DNA of 64,000 nucleotides. Source: JANQPX01 sp965204405 (lineage in GTDB: Bacteria > Pseudomonadota > Alphaproteobacteria > Geminicoccales > Geminicoccaceae). Below the pieces are notes generated by a model. That model ran no database searches. It was not told the DNA's origin and was given only the letters and a program-made list of their open reading frames with translations. The DNA lies in the NCBI GenBank assembly GCA_965204405.1, contig CBDBEN010000005.1:2852001-2916000 (forward strand). The letters run 5' to 3'. How positions within the stretch are numbered: position 1 is the stretch's first letter; each line of letters opens with the position of its first letter. Shown here piece by piece: positions 43,915 through 53,417 of the stretch. A program made the translations under genes and the position numbers.

Positions 43915-43932
43915 TGTGTACATACTGTATAC
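43915..43932 (+). promoter_or_regulatory. 18-bp operator-like motif upstream of the MttB-family gene
   Basis: TGTGTACATACTGTATAC lies 18 bp before the MttB start. It is two TGTRTAC units 11 bp apart (one helical turn). A closely matching motif (15 of 18) precedes the divergent-direction DHDPS operon at 55859-55876. GntR-family regulators often bind such sequences; the regulator gene is not in the window. Confidence 0.6.
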
Positions 43933-43950
43933 GATCTGATAGGAGCGAAC

Positions 43951-45498
43951 ATGGCGGAACGGCGGGAGGCTCGAAGACGCGGACGCGATGCTCGTCGTGA
44001 TCTGAGGACGGCACCTCGCCACGACATGCTTCCCAGTCTCAAGCGGAACCTGCCGCTGGTGGAGCCGATGACGCCGGAGCAGGTCTTGAAGATCGACAAG
44101 GCGTCGATGGATATTCTGGAAGAGGTCGGCGTCGTCTTTCGCGACCCGATCGCGCTCGACGACTGGAAACGCGCCGGCGCGGATGTTCGCGGTGAGCGTG
44201 TCCATTTCGACCGCGAGATGATCAGGGAACTGATCGCCTCGATCCCCTCCGACATCACGCTCCATGCCCGGGATCCGAAAAAGACGGTCGACCTGGGCGG
44301 CCCACGATCGATTTTCGTGCCGATGACCGGCGCCCCCTATCTCCGCGATCTCGAAGACGAACGCCGGGCACCGACCCTCGACGACCTCGCGATGTTTCAC
44401 AAACTCTCGCACATGGCGCCGTCCCTGCACTCCTCGGCCCACCATATCGTCGAGCCGATGGATCATCCGGTGGCACATCGCCATCTGCGCATCACCTATT
44501 CCTCGATGAAACATTCCGACAAGACCTTCATGGGCATGACCACCTCCGGCAAGAACGCCGAGGATGTCCTGGACATGTGCGCCATCCTGTTCGGCGCGGA
44601 TTTCATCGACGACCATCCTGTTGTCACCGGCAATTGCAACGGCAACTCTCCCCTGGTCTGGGATGCGACCATGCTCGGCGCCATGCGTGCGTTCTGCAGA
44701 CGCAACCAGCCGGTGCTTTGCTCCCCCTTCGTCCTCGGCGGCGCCAACACGCCGGCCTCCACGGCTCCCGCTGTCGCCCAGCTCAACGCCGAAGCCCTCT
44801 CGGCGCTAGCCTATACACAGGTGATCAGAAAGGGTGCGCCCGCCATCTACGGCCACTATCTGTCGACCGTCTCGATGCAGTCCGGCGCGCCGATGGCAGG
44901 CACGCCCGAGATCAGCCTGATGAACTTCATGATCGGCCAGATGGCACGCCATTACGACGTGCCCTGGCGGACGTCCAATACCCTCGGCGGTGCCAAGACC
45001 TTCGATGCCCAGGCAGGCTATGAGAGTGCCACCACCATGATGGCGGTGCTGATGTCGGGCGCCAATTATCTTTGGCATTCCGCAGGCTGGAGCGAGGCCG
45101 GCATGCATTGCTCGGTCGCCAAGTTCATGGTCGATGTCGAACAATGCGCTATGGGCTACCGCATGGCCGAGGGCATCAGATGGGATGACTTCGACGAGGC
45201 GCTGTCCGCAGTGCGCGACATCGGTCCGGGCGGCCATTATCTCGGCCATCCCCACACGCTCGCAAATTTCCAGCGCGCCTTCTTCATGCCGGAGCTGTTC
45301 GACAACAATTCGATCGAGCAATGGATCGCCGACGGCGCCAAGGACATCACCGCCCGCGCCCTGGAGCAGGCGAAAAAGATGCTGGCCGAGTATGTGGAAC
45401 CAACCTTGGATCCGGCAAAGGACGAGGCACTTTGGGACTACATCAACCGGCGCGAGCGCGAAATTCCGGGCGTCGATGCGCTGAACGAAGAGCATTGA
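43951..45498 (+). CDS. MttB-family (trimethylamine methyltransferase-like, non-pyrrolysine) protein
   Basis: From ATG 43951, which has TAGGAG seven bases ahead, the product is 515 residues, normal for the MttB superfamily. There is no in-frame TAG, so it is the non-pyrrolysine type; such members demethylate quaternary amines (glycine betaine, proline betaine, carnitine) onto a corrinoid protein. Blocks include FVPMTGAPYLRDLEDERRAP, TYSSMKHSDKTFMGMTTSGK, VTGNCNGNSPLVWDATMLGA and RTSNTLGGAKTFDAQAGYES. The C-terminal ~50 residues are helical. It leads an operon with an enolase-superfamily enzyme and two SDRs. No corrinoid protein or reactivase is seen nearby. Confidence 0.9.
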   Translation: MAERREARRRGRDARRDLRTAPRHDMLPSLKRNLPLVEPMTPEQVLKIDKASMDILEEVGVVFRDPIALDDWKRAGADVRGERVHFDREMIRELIASIPSDITLHARDPKKTVDLGGPRSIFVPMTGAPYLRDLEDERRAPTLDDLAMFHKLSHMAPSLHSSAHHIVEPMDHPVAHRHLRITYSSMKHSDKTFMGMTTSGKNAEDVLDMCAILFGADFIDDHPVVTGNCNGNSPLVWDATMLGAMRAFCRRNQPVLCSPFVLGGANTPASTAPAVAQLNAEALSALAYTQVIRKGAPAIYGHYLSTVSMQSGAPMAGTPEISLMNFMIGQMARHYDVPWRTSNTLGGAKTFDAQAGYESATTMMAVLMSGANYLWHSAGWSEAGMHCSVAKFMVDVEQCAMGYRMAEGIRWDDFDEALSAVRDIGPGGHYLGHPHTLANFQRAFFMPELFDNNSIEQWIADGAKDITARALEQAKKMLAEYVEPTLDPAKDEALWDYINRREREIPGVDALNEEH

Positions 45499-45508
45499 CC
45501 CGCCCGCC

Positions 45509-46615
45509 ATGCGCATCGCCGAAATCCATATCCACCAAAAAGACCTGCCGGTCATCGGCGGCCCCTATACCATGGCGCGCACCAAGGTCGACGCACTCGA
45601 TTCGACCATCGTCCGGCTGGTCAGCGATACCGGGCTGATCGGCCACGGCGAGACCTGTCCGGTCGGGCCGGTTTATCAGCCGCAGCATGCGCTCGGTGCC
45701 CGCGCCGCGCTCGAACAAATGGCCCCTGGCCTGATTGGTGAACCCGTGCTCACCCCGCTGACACTCCGCCGAACCATGGATGGCCTCTTGAATGGCCACA
45801 ACTACGCCAAGGCCGCTCTCGACATCGCCGTGATGGATCTCATCGGCAAGCATTACGGAGCGCGGGTTTGCGATTTATTGGGCGGTGCCGCGGTGGAGAA
45901 AGTGCCCTCATATTTTGCGACTGGCGTTGGCCATCCCGATGAGATCGCCAGGATAGCGCTCGAAAAAGTTCGAGAAGACTACCCTCGCCTGCAAGTTAAG
46001 GTCGGCGGCAGGCCTGTCGAGGTCGACATCGAGACGATCCGCAAGGTCTGGGAGGCTGTCGGCACCGAGGCCCGCCTCGCCGTCGATGCCAATCGCGGCT
46101 GGACCACGCGCGATGCTCTTCGCGTGAGCCGCGAGTGTCCGGACATTCCCTTCGTCATGGAGCAGCCCTGCAACACGATCGAGGAGATCGCCGCCATTCG
46201 CGGACAACTCGGCCATGCCATGTATCTCGACGAAAACACCGAAGACCTGACAACCGTGCTGCGCGCGATTTCCCTTGGCGTTTGCGATGGTTTCGGTCTC
46301 AAGGTCACGCGCCTTGGCGGGCTGAACCCCATGGCCACGGTACGCGACATCTGCGCTGCCCGCTCGATGCCTCACAGTGCCGATGACAGCTGGGGCGGCG
46401 ACATCATCGCGGCCGCCTGCGTCCATCTCGGTGCGACCGTCGACCCGCGCCTGCTGGAGGGAGTTTGGCTGGCCGCGCCCTATATCGACGGGCATTACGA
46501 TTCCGAAAACGGCGTGTCGATCGAAGCAGGCCATATCACTGTTCCCAAAGGACCGGGCCTCGGCATTACGCCCGATGACGGCATCTTCGGATCGCCGGTC
46601 AATTCCTTCGGATAA
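45509..46615 (+). CDS. hpbD: Enolase-superfamily epimerase, hydroxyproline betaine 2-epimerase-like (HpbD)
   Basis: The 368-residue protein has the MLE/MR-type enolase fold. Metal ligands Asp193 (AVDAN), Glu218 (VMEQP) and Asp241 (LDEN), with acid/base lysines Lys164 (LQVK) and Lys265 (GLKV), are visible. It shares long blocks with Pelagibaca HpbD, as I remember that sequence: GETCPVGP, GHNYAKAALDIAV, NRGWTTRDALR, SRECPDIPFVMEQPCN. HpbD epimerises 4-hydroxyproline betaine (and proline betaine) at C2 before degradation. It follows the MttB gene by 10 bp. The betaine activity is inferred from resemblance. Confidence 0.82.
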   Translation: MRIAEIHIHQKDLPVIGGPYTMARTKVDALDSTIVRLVSDTGLIGHGETCPVGPVYQPQHALGARAALEQMAPGLIGEPVLTPLTLRRTMDGLLNGHNYAKAALDIAVMDLIGKHYGARVCDLLGGAAVEKVPSYFATGVGHPDEIARIALEKVREDYPRLQVKVGGRPVEVDIETIRKVWEAVGTEARLAVDANRGWTTRDALRVSRECPDIPFVMEQPCNTIEEIAAIRGQLGHAMYLDENTEDLTTVLRAISLGVCDGFGLKVTRLGGLNPMATVRDICAARSMPHSADDSWGGDIIAAACVHLGATVDPRLLEGVWLAAPYIDGHYDSENGVSIEAGHITVPKGPGLGITPDDGIFGSPVNSFG

Positions 46616-46635
46616 GTGCTGGCGGAGGATGGATC

Positions 46636-47367
46636 ATGCGGCTTTCAAGAAGACGTGCCTTGGTCACCGGTGCCGCCGGCGGGATCGGCCGGGCGATCAC
46701 GGCGAAGCTTCGTTCGGATGGCGCGTCTGTCGCGGCGACTGATCAAATGCTCGACGATGTCCAGGCGGAGGCGCTGCTGCCAGGTGATCTCGCCAATGGA
46801 GACTTCTGTGACCAGCTGCCGGCGGCAGCCGCCGATGCCCTCGGTGGGCTGGACATTCTTGTTAACAACGCGGGGGTCATGCGGCGCGGTCCAGTGACGT
46901 CCGCAAGCGACGACGATTTCCGGCTGTCGATGGCGATCAATGTCGAAGCGCCGTTTCGCCTTTCTCGCGCGGCAATCCCCATCATGGCGCGCGCTCGTCA
47001 CAGCGCGATCGTCAATATGGCATCCTGCTGGGGCGTCCATCCGGGGCCGGAGCATGCCGTTTACTGCCTGTCCAAGGCGGCGCTCGCCTCCCTCACCCAA
47101 TGCATGGGCCGGGATCATGCCCATCAGGGTGTGCGCGTGAACGCTGTCTGCCCGAACGAGGTGGACACGGCCATGCTGCGCACCGGCTTTGCGATCCGCG
47201 GCCTCGATCCCGAGACAGCGCGCGCGGATCTCGATCGAAGCGTTCCGCTCGGAAGGATCGCAACCCCGGAAGACATTGCCGATGTCGTTGCCTTCCTCGC
47301 TTCCGATGAGGCCCGTTATATCTGTGGCGCGTTGATCGAAGTAAACGGCGGCAAGCCGGTGTCATGA
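46636..47367 (+). CDS. Short-chain dehydrogenase/reductase (SDR)
   Basis: The 243-residue classical SDR has the NAD(P) motif RALVTGAAGGIGRAITAKLR (residues 8-27), NNAG at ~77 and the catalytic Ser...Tyr-x-x-x-Lys (MASCWGVHPG...VYCLSKAAL). GGAGGATGG precedes ATG by few bases. It is the third gene of the MttB operon and overlaps the next SDR by four bases. It probably oxidises a hydroxyl group of a breakdown product; substrate unknown. Confidence 0.93.
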   Translation: MRLSRRRALVTGAAGGIGRAITAKLRSDGASVAATDQMLDDVQAEALLPGDLANGDFCDQLPAAAADALGGLDILVNNAGVMRRGPVTSASDDDFRLSMAINVEAPFRLSRAAIPIMARARHSAIVNMASCWGVHPGPEHAVYCLSKAALASLTQCMGRDHAHQGVRVNAVCPNEVDTAMLRTGFAIRGLDPETARADLDRSVPLGRIATPEDIADVVAFLASDEARYICGALIEVNGGKPVS

Positions 47368-48101
47368 GCCGCTTTATGGACAAAGTCGCCCTGGTGACCG
47401 GCGGACGAAGCGGCATCGGCCTGGCCATCGCCCAGCGGCTGGCAGACGAGGGGGCCAGGGTCATCACCACACAACGCCAACCCGCGCCGGGCCTGGAGAC
47501 CATCGAAGCCGATCTCGCCGATCCGTCAACGCCGGCACGGGTCATTGCCGATGTCATGGAACGGGCAGGACGGCTGGACATTCTGGTCAACAATGCCGGT
47601 ATCATGGAGGAAGGAACGGTTGAGGCCATCAACCTCCCCTCCTGGGAAACGACGCTTGCCATCAACCTCACCGCCCCCTTCCTCCTGATCAAACACACCT
47701 TGCCTCACCTCAAAGGTGGGGGCGCCATCGTCAATATCGGCTCGATCGAAGGGCTGGGCGCCAATCCGGGCCATCCCGCCTACGCCGCCTCCAAAGCCGG
47801 GCTGCATGGACTGACACGGGCGATCGCTGTCGATCATGGCCGGGACGGCATCCGCTGCAACGCCGTTGCACCGGGCTGGATCGACACCGACCTCAACCTT
47901 GAGTTCGTCGAAGCGATGCCTGATCCAGCCGCATTCCGCGCCAATATCGGAAAACTTCATCCCGTCGGCAGAACCGGGAAACCGTCAGAGGTCGCCGCCC
48001 TCGTCGTCTGGCTCTGCAGCAGCGAGGCAAGCTTCGTTACCGGCCAGATCTACACCGTCGACGGCGGCCGCACGGCAAAATTGAGCCTTCCTTTGCCCTA
48101 G
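47364..48101 (+). CDS. Short-chain dehydrogenase/reductase (SDR)
   Basis: The 245-residue SDR shows KVALVTGGRSGIGLAIAQRL near the N-terminus, ILVNNAGIMEEG, and IGSIEGLGANPGHPAYAASK with Tyr and Lys of the active site. It starts inside the end of the preceding SDR (ATGA overlap), so both are made together, perhaps as partners. It ends the MttB operon; the transporter gene starts 200 bp later. Confidence 0.93.
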   Translation: MSRFMDKVALVTGGRSGIGLAIAQRLADEGARVITTQRQPAPGLETIEADLADPSTPARVIADVMERAGRLDILVNNAGIMEEGTVEAINLPSWETTLAINLTAPFLLIKHTLPHLKGGGAIVNIGSIEGLGANPGHPAYAASKAGLHGLTRAIAVDHGRDGIRCNAVAPGWIDTDLNLEFVEAMPDPAAFRANIGKLHPVGRTGKPSEVAALVVWLCSSEASFVTGQIYTVDGGRTAKLSLPLP

Positions 48102-48303
48102 AGTGCAACGCCAAGGCCGTATCACCTTACTCCTTTTGCCACGCCGCTTGCCCAAGCTTATAGGACGCAACTAAGATAGCGAGGTTTAGGAACAAAGCGC
48201 ATAAATTGCTGTCGACCGTCTGAATCCAACCTGGAGATGACAGGGCGGCAAGACGAAGGCGTCACGGGTGAAGTGGACGCAAAACAGCTAGGAGGCAATA
48301 AGG

Positions 48304-50169
48304 ATGGCGAGTAACATGGTCCCCCCTCCCTTTACCGAGTTGGAGATCAAGACCGCTCCATCTGGGTTTTACGAGGGATATAGTCTACCGATCGCGCTGA
48401 TCAGCAAGATCAGCATGTCGCTCCTCGTCATCTGGGCACTGGTGTGGCCGTTGAACGCAAACGGCATGCTTTCCACGATCAATGGAAATCTGCTGCAGGG
48501 CTTCAACACTTTTTACATCATCGCCGTCGGCGGTTTCGCCTTCTTCTGCTTCCTGGTCGCCATCATCCCGTCCAGCGGTCGGCGCCTCCTAGGCCGTGAG
48601 GGTGAGGAACCCGAATTTTCCACCTTCTCCTGGTTCGCCATGATGTTCGGCGCCGGCCTCGGCGTCGGCCTGATGGTCTACGCAACCGCAGAACCCCTCG
48701 GGCTTTGGGGGTCCAACCCCGAAACCGTTGCAGGCGCCGTTACCGGCAATACCGAAGAAGCGGTGACGTCGGCCTATCGCTACACCTTCCTGCATTACGG
48801 CTTCCATGCCTGGGCGATCTATGTGGTGACCGGCCTTTCCCTGTCCTACTACGCCTACACGCGCGGCATGCCGCTCACCATCCGCTCGGCGCTGACCCCG
48901 ATCCTCGGCCGGTTCGCCAATGGTCCGATCGGCCATCTGGTGGACATTCTGGGTGTCGTCGCGACGATCCTCGGCGTGTCGGTGACCATCGGCTTCGGTG
49001 TTAGCCAGTTCGTCGACGGCGTCTACTCGATTTCCTCGATGGAGTGGCTGATGCAGGACGGCGGCGACGGCCCGCCCAAACCCAGCACCGTCGGTCTGCT
49101 CGCAGCCCTGTTCGTGATCATGGGCATGTCGATCATCTCCGCCGTCTCAGGCGTTGGGCGAGGGATTAAATATCTCTCGAACCTGAACCTGGTGCTATCG
49201 GTCATCCTCTTGCTGATCTTCGTGTTCTTCGGCTCGTTCCTGTTCGCCATGACCAAGTACGGAACGGCGATGGTGGACTACATCATCCACTTCGTGAGCC
49301 TGTCCTTCGGCGCCTATGGCCCGCAATCCCTCGAAGCCTTCACCTCAGCTCTGCCGGAGGCGGCGAAGGGTCTTTCCGCAGAAGACATCGCTGCGGTCTA
49401 CGGTGGTGCCACCAATGCCTGGGGCTCCCTTGACGCTTTCAAGGAAGCGCTTCCGGCATCGGTCACGGGTTTGGAGAATGCCGATCAGCTTGCCGTTGCT
49501 CTCTATGAGGCCGGCAACCAGGGCCGCCAGTTCGGCTGGCAGTCAGGCTGGACCACCTTCTACTGGGCCTGGTGGATTGCCTTCTCGCCCTTCGTCGGTC
49601 TGTTCCTGGCTCGCATCTCCCGAGGCCGCACGATCCGCGAGTTCGTTCTCGGCTGCGTGATCGCACCGGCACTGGTCTGTTTCGCCTGGATGACCATCCT
49701 CGGCGCAACCGCCATCGATCTGGAGCTCTCAGGCGTCGCCAATGGCGCGATCATCGAGGCCACGACCACGGCAAAGCTGTTCGCCACGCTTGGCCAGATG
49801 ATCTCCGGCGGCTTCCTCTTCGGCATTACCGTGATGTGCGTGGTGCTGATCCTGACTTTCCTGGTGACCTCCGCAGACTCGGGCATCCTGGTGATGAACA
49901 CCATCATGTCCGGCGGTGCCCAGGAAACCGGCATCAAGCATCGCATCATTTGGGGTCTTATCCTGACCGCCGTGATCGGTGCCCTGATCATCGCCGGCAA
50001 CACCGGGGCTGGGGCCGATCCGTTCGAGGCATTGAAAAATGCCATGATCATCGGCGCCCTGCCCTTCACCATCGTCATGGTGCTGATGTGCGTCTCGCTC
50101 GCCAAGGCGCTCTTCAGGGACAACATGCGCGAAAAGCACGGCGTCGCCCAAATGGCACCCGCCGAGTAA
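48304..50169 (+). CDS. BCCT-family betaine/carnitine/choline transporter
   Basis: The 621-residue protein has twelve membrane segments and BCCT markers: MMFGAGLGVGLMVYATAEPL (residues ~116-135), the tryptophan-rich GWQSGWTTFYWAWWIAFSPF, VGLFLARISRGRTIREFVLG, and a C-terminal VTSADSGILVMNTIMSGGAQ. A long insert (~350-400) is present between helices. CTAGGAGG precedes ATG. It should import quaternary ammonium compounds driven by Na+ or H+. It is the natural uptake partner of the MttB/HpbD operon directly upstream. Confidence 0.95.
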   Translation: MASNMVPPPFTELEIKTAPSGFYEGYSLPIALISKISMSLLVIWALVWPLNANGMLSTINGNLLQGFNTFYIIAVGGFAFFCFLVAIIPSSGRRLLGREGEEPEFSTFSWFAMMFGAGLGVGLMVYATAEPLGLWGSNPETVAGAVTGNTEEAVTSAYRYTFLHYGFHAWAIYVVTGLSLSYYAYTRGMPLTIRSALTPILGRFANGPIGHLVDILGVVATILGVSVTIGFGVSQFVDGVYSISSMEWLMQDGGDGPPKPSTVGLLAALFVIMGMSIISAVSGVGRGIKYLSNLNLVLSVILLLIFVFFGSFLFAMTKYGTAMVDYIIHFVSLSFGAYGPQSLEAFTSALPEAAKGLSAEDIAAVYGGATNAWGSLDAFKEALPASVTGLENADQLAVALYEAGNQGRQFGWQSGWTTFYWAWWIAFSPFVGLFLARISRGRTIREFVLGCVIAPALVCFAWMTILGATAIDLELSGVANGAIIEATTTAKLFATLGQMISGGFLFGITVMCVVLILTFLVTSADSGILVMNTIMSGGAQETGIKHRIIWGLILTAVIGALIIAGNTGAGADPFEALKNAMIIGALPFTIVMVLMCVSLAKALFRDNMREKHGVAQMAPAE

Positions 50170-50195
50170 TCTTTTCGAACGATCCCAACGCGCAA

Positions 50196-50224
50196 ACCTG
50201 CCCTCACCACCGGTGAGGGCAGGT
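50196..50224 (+). terminator. Strong hairpin after the BCCT gene
   Basis: ACCTGCCCTCACC-ACC-GGTGAGGGCAGGT is a perfect 13-bp inverted repeat 26 bp past the stop. There is no T-run, so it is either a factor-dependent terminator or an mRNA-stabilising end. Confidence 0.6.
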
Positions 50225-50333
50225 CCTGGCAAGGACCTGGTTGACTTTGGCAGGGAGTGGTCGAGCAGCTATAACAGCCTGCGACAACCAGCAACTTGAT
50301 CCAGGACTTCCCCTTGCGCAGCGTTGAGCTTCG

Positions 50334-50801
50334 CTAAAGCGCCGTTTCGAGAGACATGACCTTCCAGCGCGAGCTAATGAAGTAAGATGCCTCAGCTGGT
50401 TGACCTTCAGCGCCGACTGGTTTGATTTCTATAATGTGGCGCAAATGGCGACTTCCATCGGCAAAGTAAACATTGTAGGGCTTCGTGGAAATTGTGCGCA
50501 CAGGTACAATCGCTGTAAACCAAACCTCATCGCAGGCGGGTGCCATCTGTTCCGCCGCAAGATCGTATTCCTCGGTATGTTTTTGATTTTTGAATGCTGC
50601 GAGACCAGTGGCATAATCTACGCTATAGGCGCTTAACACTGCAGCCAATTGCTCAGGTGTGTTGCACACTATAGCTCTGACGTTCGACACGCTCCTTCCC
50701 GGTGTCAAAAACGGTTCGATGAGGGATTGAGCTTCAATCGTGTTCTGGCCAGAGAGCGCTAGCAAGAAGACGCCCACAGGCCATAGGAAATGCCTTCCCA
50801 T
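50334..50801 (-). CDS. Hypothetical exported protein, 155 aa
   Basis: A Sec signal peptide (FLWPVGVFLLALSGQNTIEA) is followed by a mature part of ~130 residues (SNVRAIVCNTPEQLAAVLSA, then CDEVWFTAIVPVRTIST, with two cysteines that could pair). I do not recognise a family. It is more AT-rich than its neighbours and stands alone in a 780-bp space, so it may be a recent acquisition. Confidence 0.55.
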   Translation of the reverse strand: MGRHFLWPVGVFLLALSGQNTIEAQSLIEPFLTPGRSVSNVRAIVCNTPEQLAAVLSAYSVDYATGLAAFKNQKHTEEYDLAAEQMAPACDEVWFTAIVPVRTISTKPYNVYFADGSRHLRHIIEIKPVGAEGQPAEASYFISSRWKVMSLETAL

Positions 50802-50948
50802 GATAAAATTCCTGACGACTATGTGAATTTATTATAAGAAATTTATAAAACTGACAGAAACTTAGTATTGTTTAACTGTCATTACAATCAAGAAACACAC
50901 CGACAAGAGAAAGCCACCCAGAGCAGCTCACTACCCCGATCCCTACCG

Positions 50949-52046
50949 CTACGATGAACCCTGCGGCGGAATCAGCACAAGCTTGCCGACATGCCGCTTG
51001 GTCAGGAAAACCTCTTGTGCTTTTGCGATCTCGGCGAGCGGGAAGGTTTGGTCGACCGCCGGCTTGATCTCATCGCGCTCGATGTAGCCAATCAGGTTCT
51101 GGAAAACGACCTCGTCCTGGAAAGTGCAGCCGAAGAAGGTGAGGTCCTTGAGATAGAGGGTGCGCACGTCCAGCTCGACCATCGGCCCGGCGATGGCGCC
51201 TGCGGTGGCGTAGCGTCCGCCGCGCCTCAGAGCGTCGAGGAGCGCCGGCCAGCCGGTCCCGGCCACAAGATCGATCACCACGTCGATGCTGTCCCTGCCC
51301 ACCTCTTCCAGTAAATCAGCGTCACGGTCGATCACGCGGTCGGCGCCGACGTCCAGCAGGCGGGCTGCCTTCGCAGCACCTGCAACGGCAATCACGCTGG
51401 CGCCGCGGCGTTTGGCAAGCTGTACCGCCGCGAGCCCCACCCCGCCGGAAGCCCCGGTGACCAGAACCCGTTCGGCCCCGACGCCGGCTCGATGCAGCAT
51501 GTTTTCGGCGGTGGAATAGGCACAAGGGATCGAAGCGAGGCCGGCATCGCTCCAATCGCAATCAACCCGGTAGGTTTCCCTGGCCGGCGCCTTGGCATAT
51601 TGGGCGAACGCGCCGTCGCATTCCGAGCCGAATGTCCAGCACTCGAACGGGCGATAGCCGACATAGCTCTGCAGCATGTTGCGGACCAGCACCCGCTCGC
51701 CGATGCGCTCAGCCGCCACCTTCTCGCCGACGGCAACGATATGACCGCAGCAATCGGCGCCTTGGATCCGTGGAAAGGTCAGCGGCGTTCCCGACCAGGA
51801 GCCGTCGGCGTCATCGGCCGCAGCGAAACCTGCCGCACCGCCCGTGCTGGTCTCCTCCCTTACGGCCTTCGAATACCAGGCCGTGCGCGTGTTGATGTCG
51901 GTATTGTTGATGCCGGCCGCTGCCACCCGGATCAGGACTTCGCCAGGATCGGGATTGGGCACGGGCACGTCATGGCGCAATTCCAGACATTCCAGGCCGC
52001 CATGGCCAGTCAGCAGGACGGCGGTCATCTGCTCCGGGATGGTCAT
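50949..52046 (-). CDS. Zinc-independent MDR-family NADPH:quinone oxidoreductase-like alcohol dehydrogenase
   Basis: The 365-residue MDR protein begins with a GroES-like domain (PGEVLIRVAAAGINNTDINT) and has the NAD(P) site VLVTGASGGVGLAAVQLAKR. The structural zinc cysteine cluster is missing, as in quinone reductases. It is the last gene of the leftward DHDPS-ALDH-oxidase operon, 19 bp after the flavoprotein gene, with AGGAGA before ATG. Probable role is reduction of an enal or quinone; substrate unknown. Confidence 0.87.
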   Translation of the reverse strand: MTIPEQMTAVLLTGHGGLECLELRHDVPVPNPDPGEVLIRVAAAGINNTDINTRTAWYSKAVREETSTGGAAGFAAADDADGSWSGTPLTFPRIQGADCCGHIVAVGEKVAAERIGERVLVRNMLQSYVGYRPFECWTFGSECDGAFAQYAKAPARETYRVDCDWSDAGLASIPCAYSTAENMLHRAGVGAERVLVTGASGGVGLAAVQLAKRRGASVIAVAGAAKAARLLDVGADRVIDRDADLLEEVGRDSIDVVIDLVAGTGWPALLDALRRGGRYATAGAIAGPMVELDVRTLYLKDLTFFGCTFQDEVVFQNLIGYIERDEIKPAVDQTFPLAEIAKAQEVFLTKRHVGKLVLIPPQGSS

Positions 52047-52064
52047 TGTCTTCTCCTGACGGCT

Positions 52065-53402
52065 TCACAATTCGGATCCGGCCTTGTGTTCCTTCCAGCG
52101 CATGACGGCATTGGCGCCGAGCCAGGCAAGAGGTTCCGGCGGCAAGCGTTCAGGCTGCTCGAAGGCCAGCATAGCCTCGATCATCGGATTGTTCGACCTG
52201 GCAGCAAGCTCCGCTGCAAGCATGCCGGCAAGCGTTCCTTTGGTGGTGCCAAGGCCGTTCTGGCAGCAGGCGGCAAACAGGTTTTCTTCCATCTCGCCAA
52301 AGGCAGGGACGTTGTTTCGCGACAGGCAGAGGCGACCGCCCCAGCGGTATTGCATCGCCACACCACCAAGCATCGGAAAACGGGCCGCGAAGCTCCCGTC
52401 ATGGCTAAGAGCTATCTTGTCCAGCCTGCGGTCGCCGACCGCGAGCGAAGGATCGTAGGTGAAGCGGTTGCGAATGACGATACGCCCGCCCGCTGTGCCG
52501 GCGATGCGCCGGACCGTCGTTCCCATCGGATCAGCGGGGAGGATGCCCCAAGCCGGTCTGCCGCCGAGGTGCTTCGCCTCCTCCGCCGAAAGTTCACGGG
52601 TCATCGAAGCGTAGGTGAATACATGCATTAGCCGCCGCTCGAAAAAGCCGAAGCTCTCCGCATGGCCGTTGACCGCGAGGATGACACGAGGTGCGGTAAC
52701 CGACCCTGTCGGTGTGGCTGCACACCAGTTCCGACCTACCCTGGACAACGCCGTCACTGGGCTCTGCTCATACAAGTCGACCCCTGCAGCCACCACCGCT
52801 TCGGCAACCGCCCGGACGAACAACGCGGGCTGGACCATGGCCGCACCGGGGGTGAACAGGCCCTGGCGATAGAACGACGTTCCGGTGAGATCCTGCATCG
52901 CCTTGGCGTCCAGGGTCTCGAACGGTTCGCTCAGGCTTTCAAGGTGAGCGGCGTAATCTCGAAGATGTGCCCTGCCGTTTTCGCTCACTGCCCCATTGAC
53001 CTTACCGCATTGCGAAAAAGCTTCAGGGGACATGCCGATCTCGGCGGCAGCCTCGGCGGCAAAGGCGATGGCGGCGCGGTTCATGGCGATCTGCTGCCGG
53101 TCGCTGTCGGCGGCCCCGCTATAGCTGTCGCTGCTGAGATCGTGGGGCAGATCGATCATGAAACCCGAATTCCGCCCTGCTGGCCCATCACCGACGCGGG
53201 CTGCTTCCAGCACGGCGATGCGGTCGCCGGCACGAAGCTGCCGGAGGCGGCGGGCAGCAGCGAGACCCGCCCAACCAGCCCCGATTATCAGCCAATCCGC
53301 CGTGGTTTTTTCTTGCAATACCCTCGCCGGTGGTGCCTGCGGCAACAAAAAACTCCAGGCGGCCGGGCCGGGATCCTTGGGCAGACGTTTGACCGTAATC
53401 AA
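52065..53402 (-). CDS. FAD-dependent amine oxidase/dehydrogenase (PuuB/OrdL-like)
   Basis: The 445-residue DAO-family protein has TTADWLIIGAGWAGLAAARR as its FAD site and GDGPAGRNSGFMIDLPHDLS after it. Length and order match gamma-glutamylputrescine oxidase-like proteins. The frame starts at TTG 53402 just behind the ALDH stop. Its neighbours are an aldehyde dehydrogenase and a DHDPS-family lyase, so it probably oxidises a secondary amine or imino acid to a product that ends as an aldehyde. A role in (hydroxy)proline degradation is inferred. Confidence 0.85.
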   Translation of the reverse strand: MITVKRLPKDPGPAAWSFLLPQAPPARVLQEKTTADWLIIGAGWAGLAAARRLRQLRAGDRIAVLEAARVGDGPAGRNSGFMIDLPHDLSSDSYSGAADSDRQQIAMNRAAIAFAAEAAAEIGMSPEAFSQCGKVNGAVSENGRAHLRDYAAHLESLSEPFETLDAKAMQDLTGTSFYRQGLFTPGAAMVQPALFVRAVAEAVVAAGVDLYEQSPVTALSRVGRNWCAATPTGSVTAPRVILAVNGHAESFGFFERRLMHVFTYASMTRELSAEEAKHLGGRPAWGILPADPMGTTVRRIAGTAGGRIVIRNRFTYDPSLAVGDRRLDKIALSHDGSFAARFPMLGGVAMQYRWGGRLCLSRNNVPAFGEMEENLFAACCQNGLGTTKGTLAGMLAAELAARSNNPMIEAMLAFEQPERLPPEPLAWLGANAVMRWKEHKAGSEL

Positions 53403-53417
53403 AGCGCGTGGGCGGCG

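Noticed and set aside
43951..45498. Pyrrolysine-containing trimethylamine methyltransferase MttB
   Set aside because: The frame has no in-frame TAG over its whole length, so it belongs to the non-pyrrolysine members.
50196..50224. A canonical rho-independent terminator
   Set aside because: The stem is perfect but no run of T follows on either strand, so it was recorded only as a strong hairpin.
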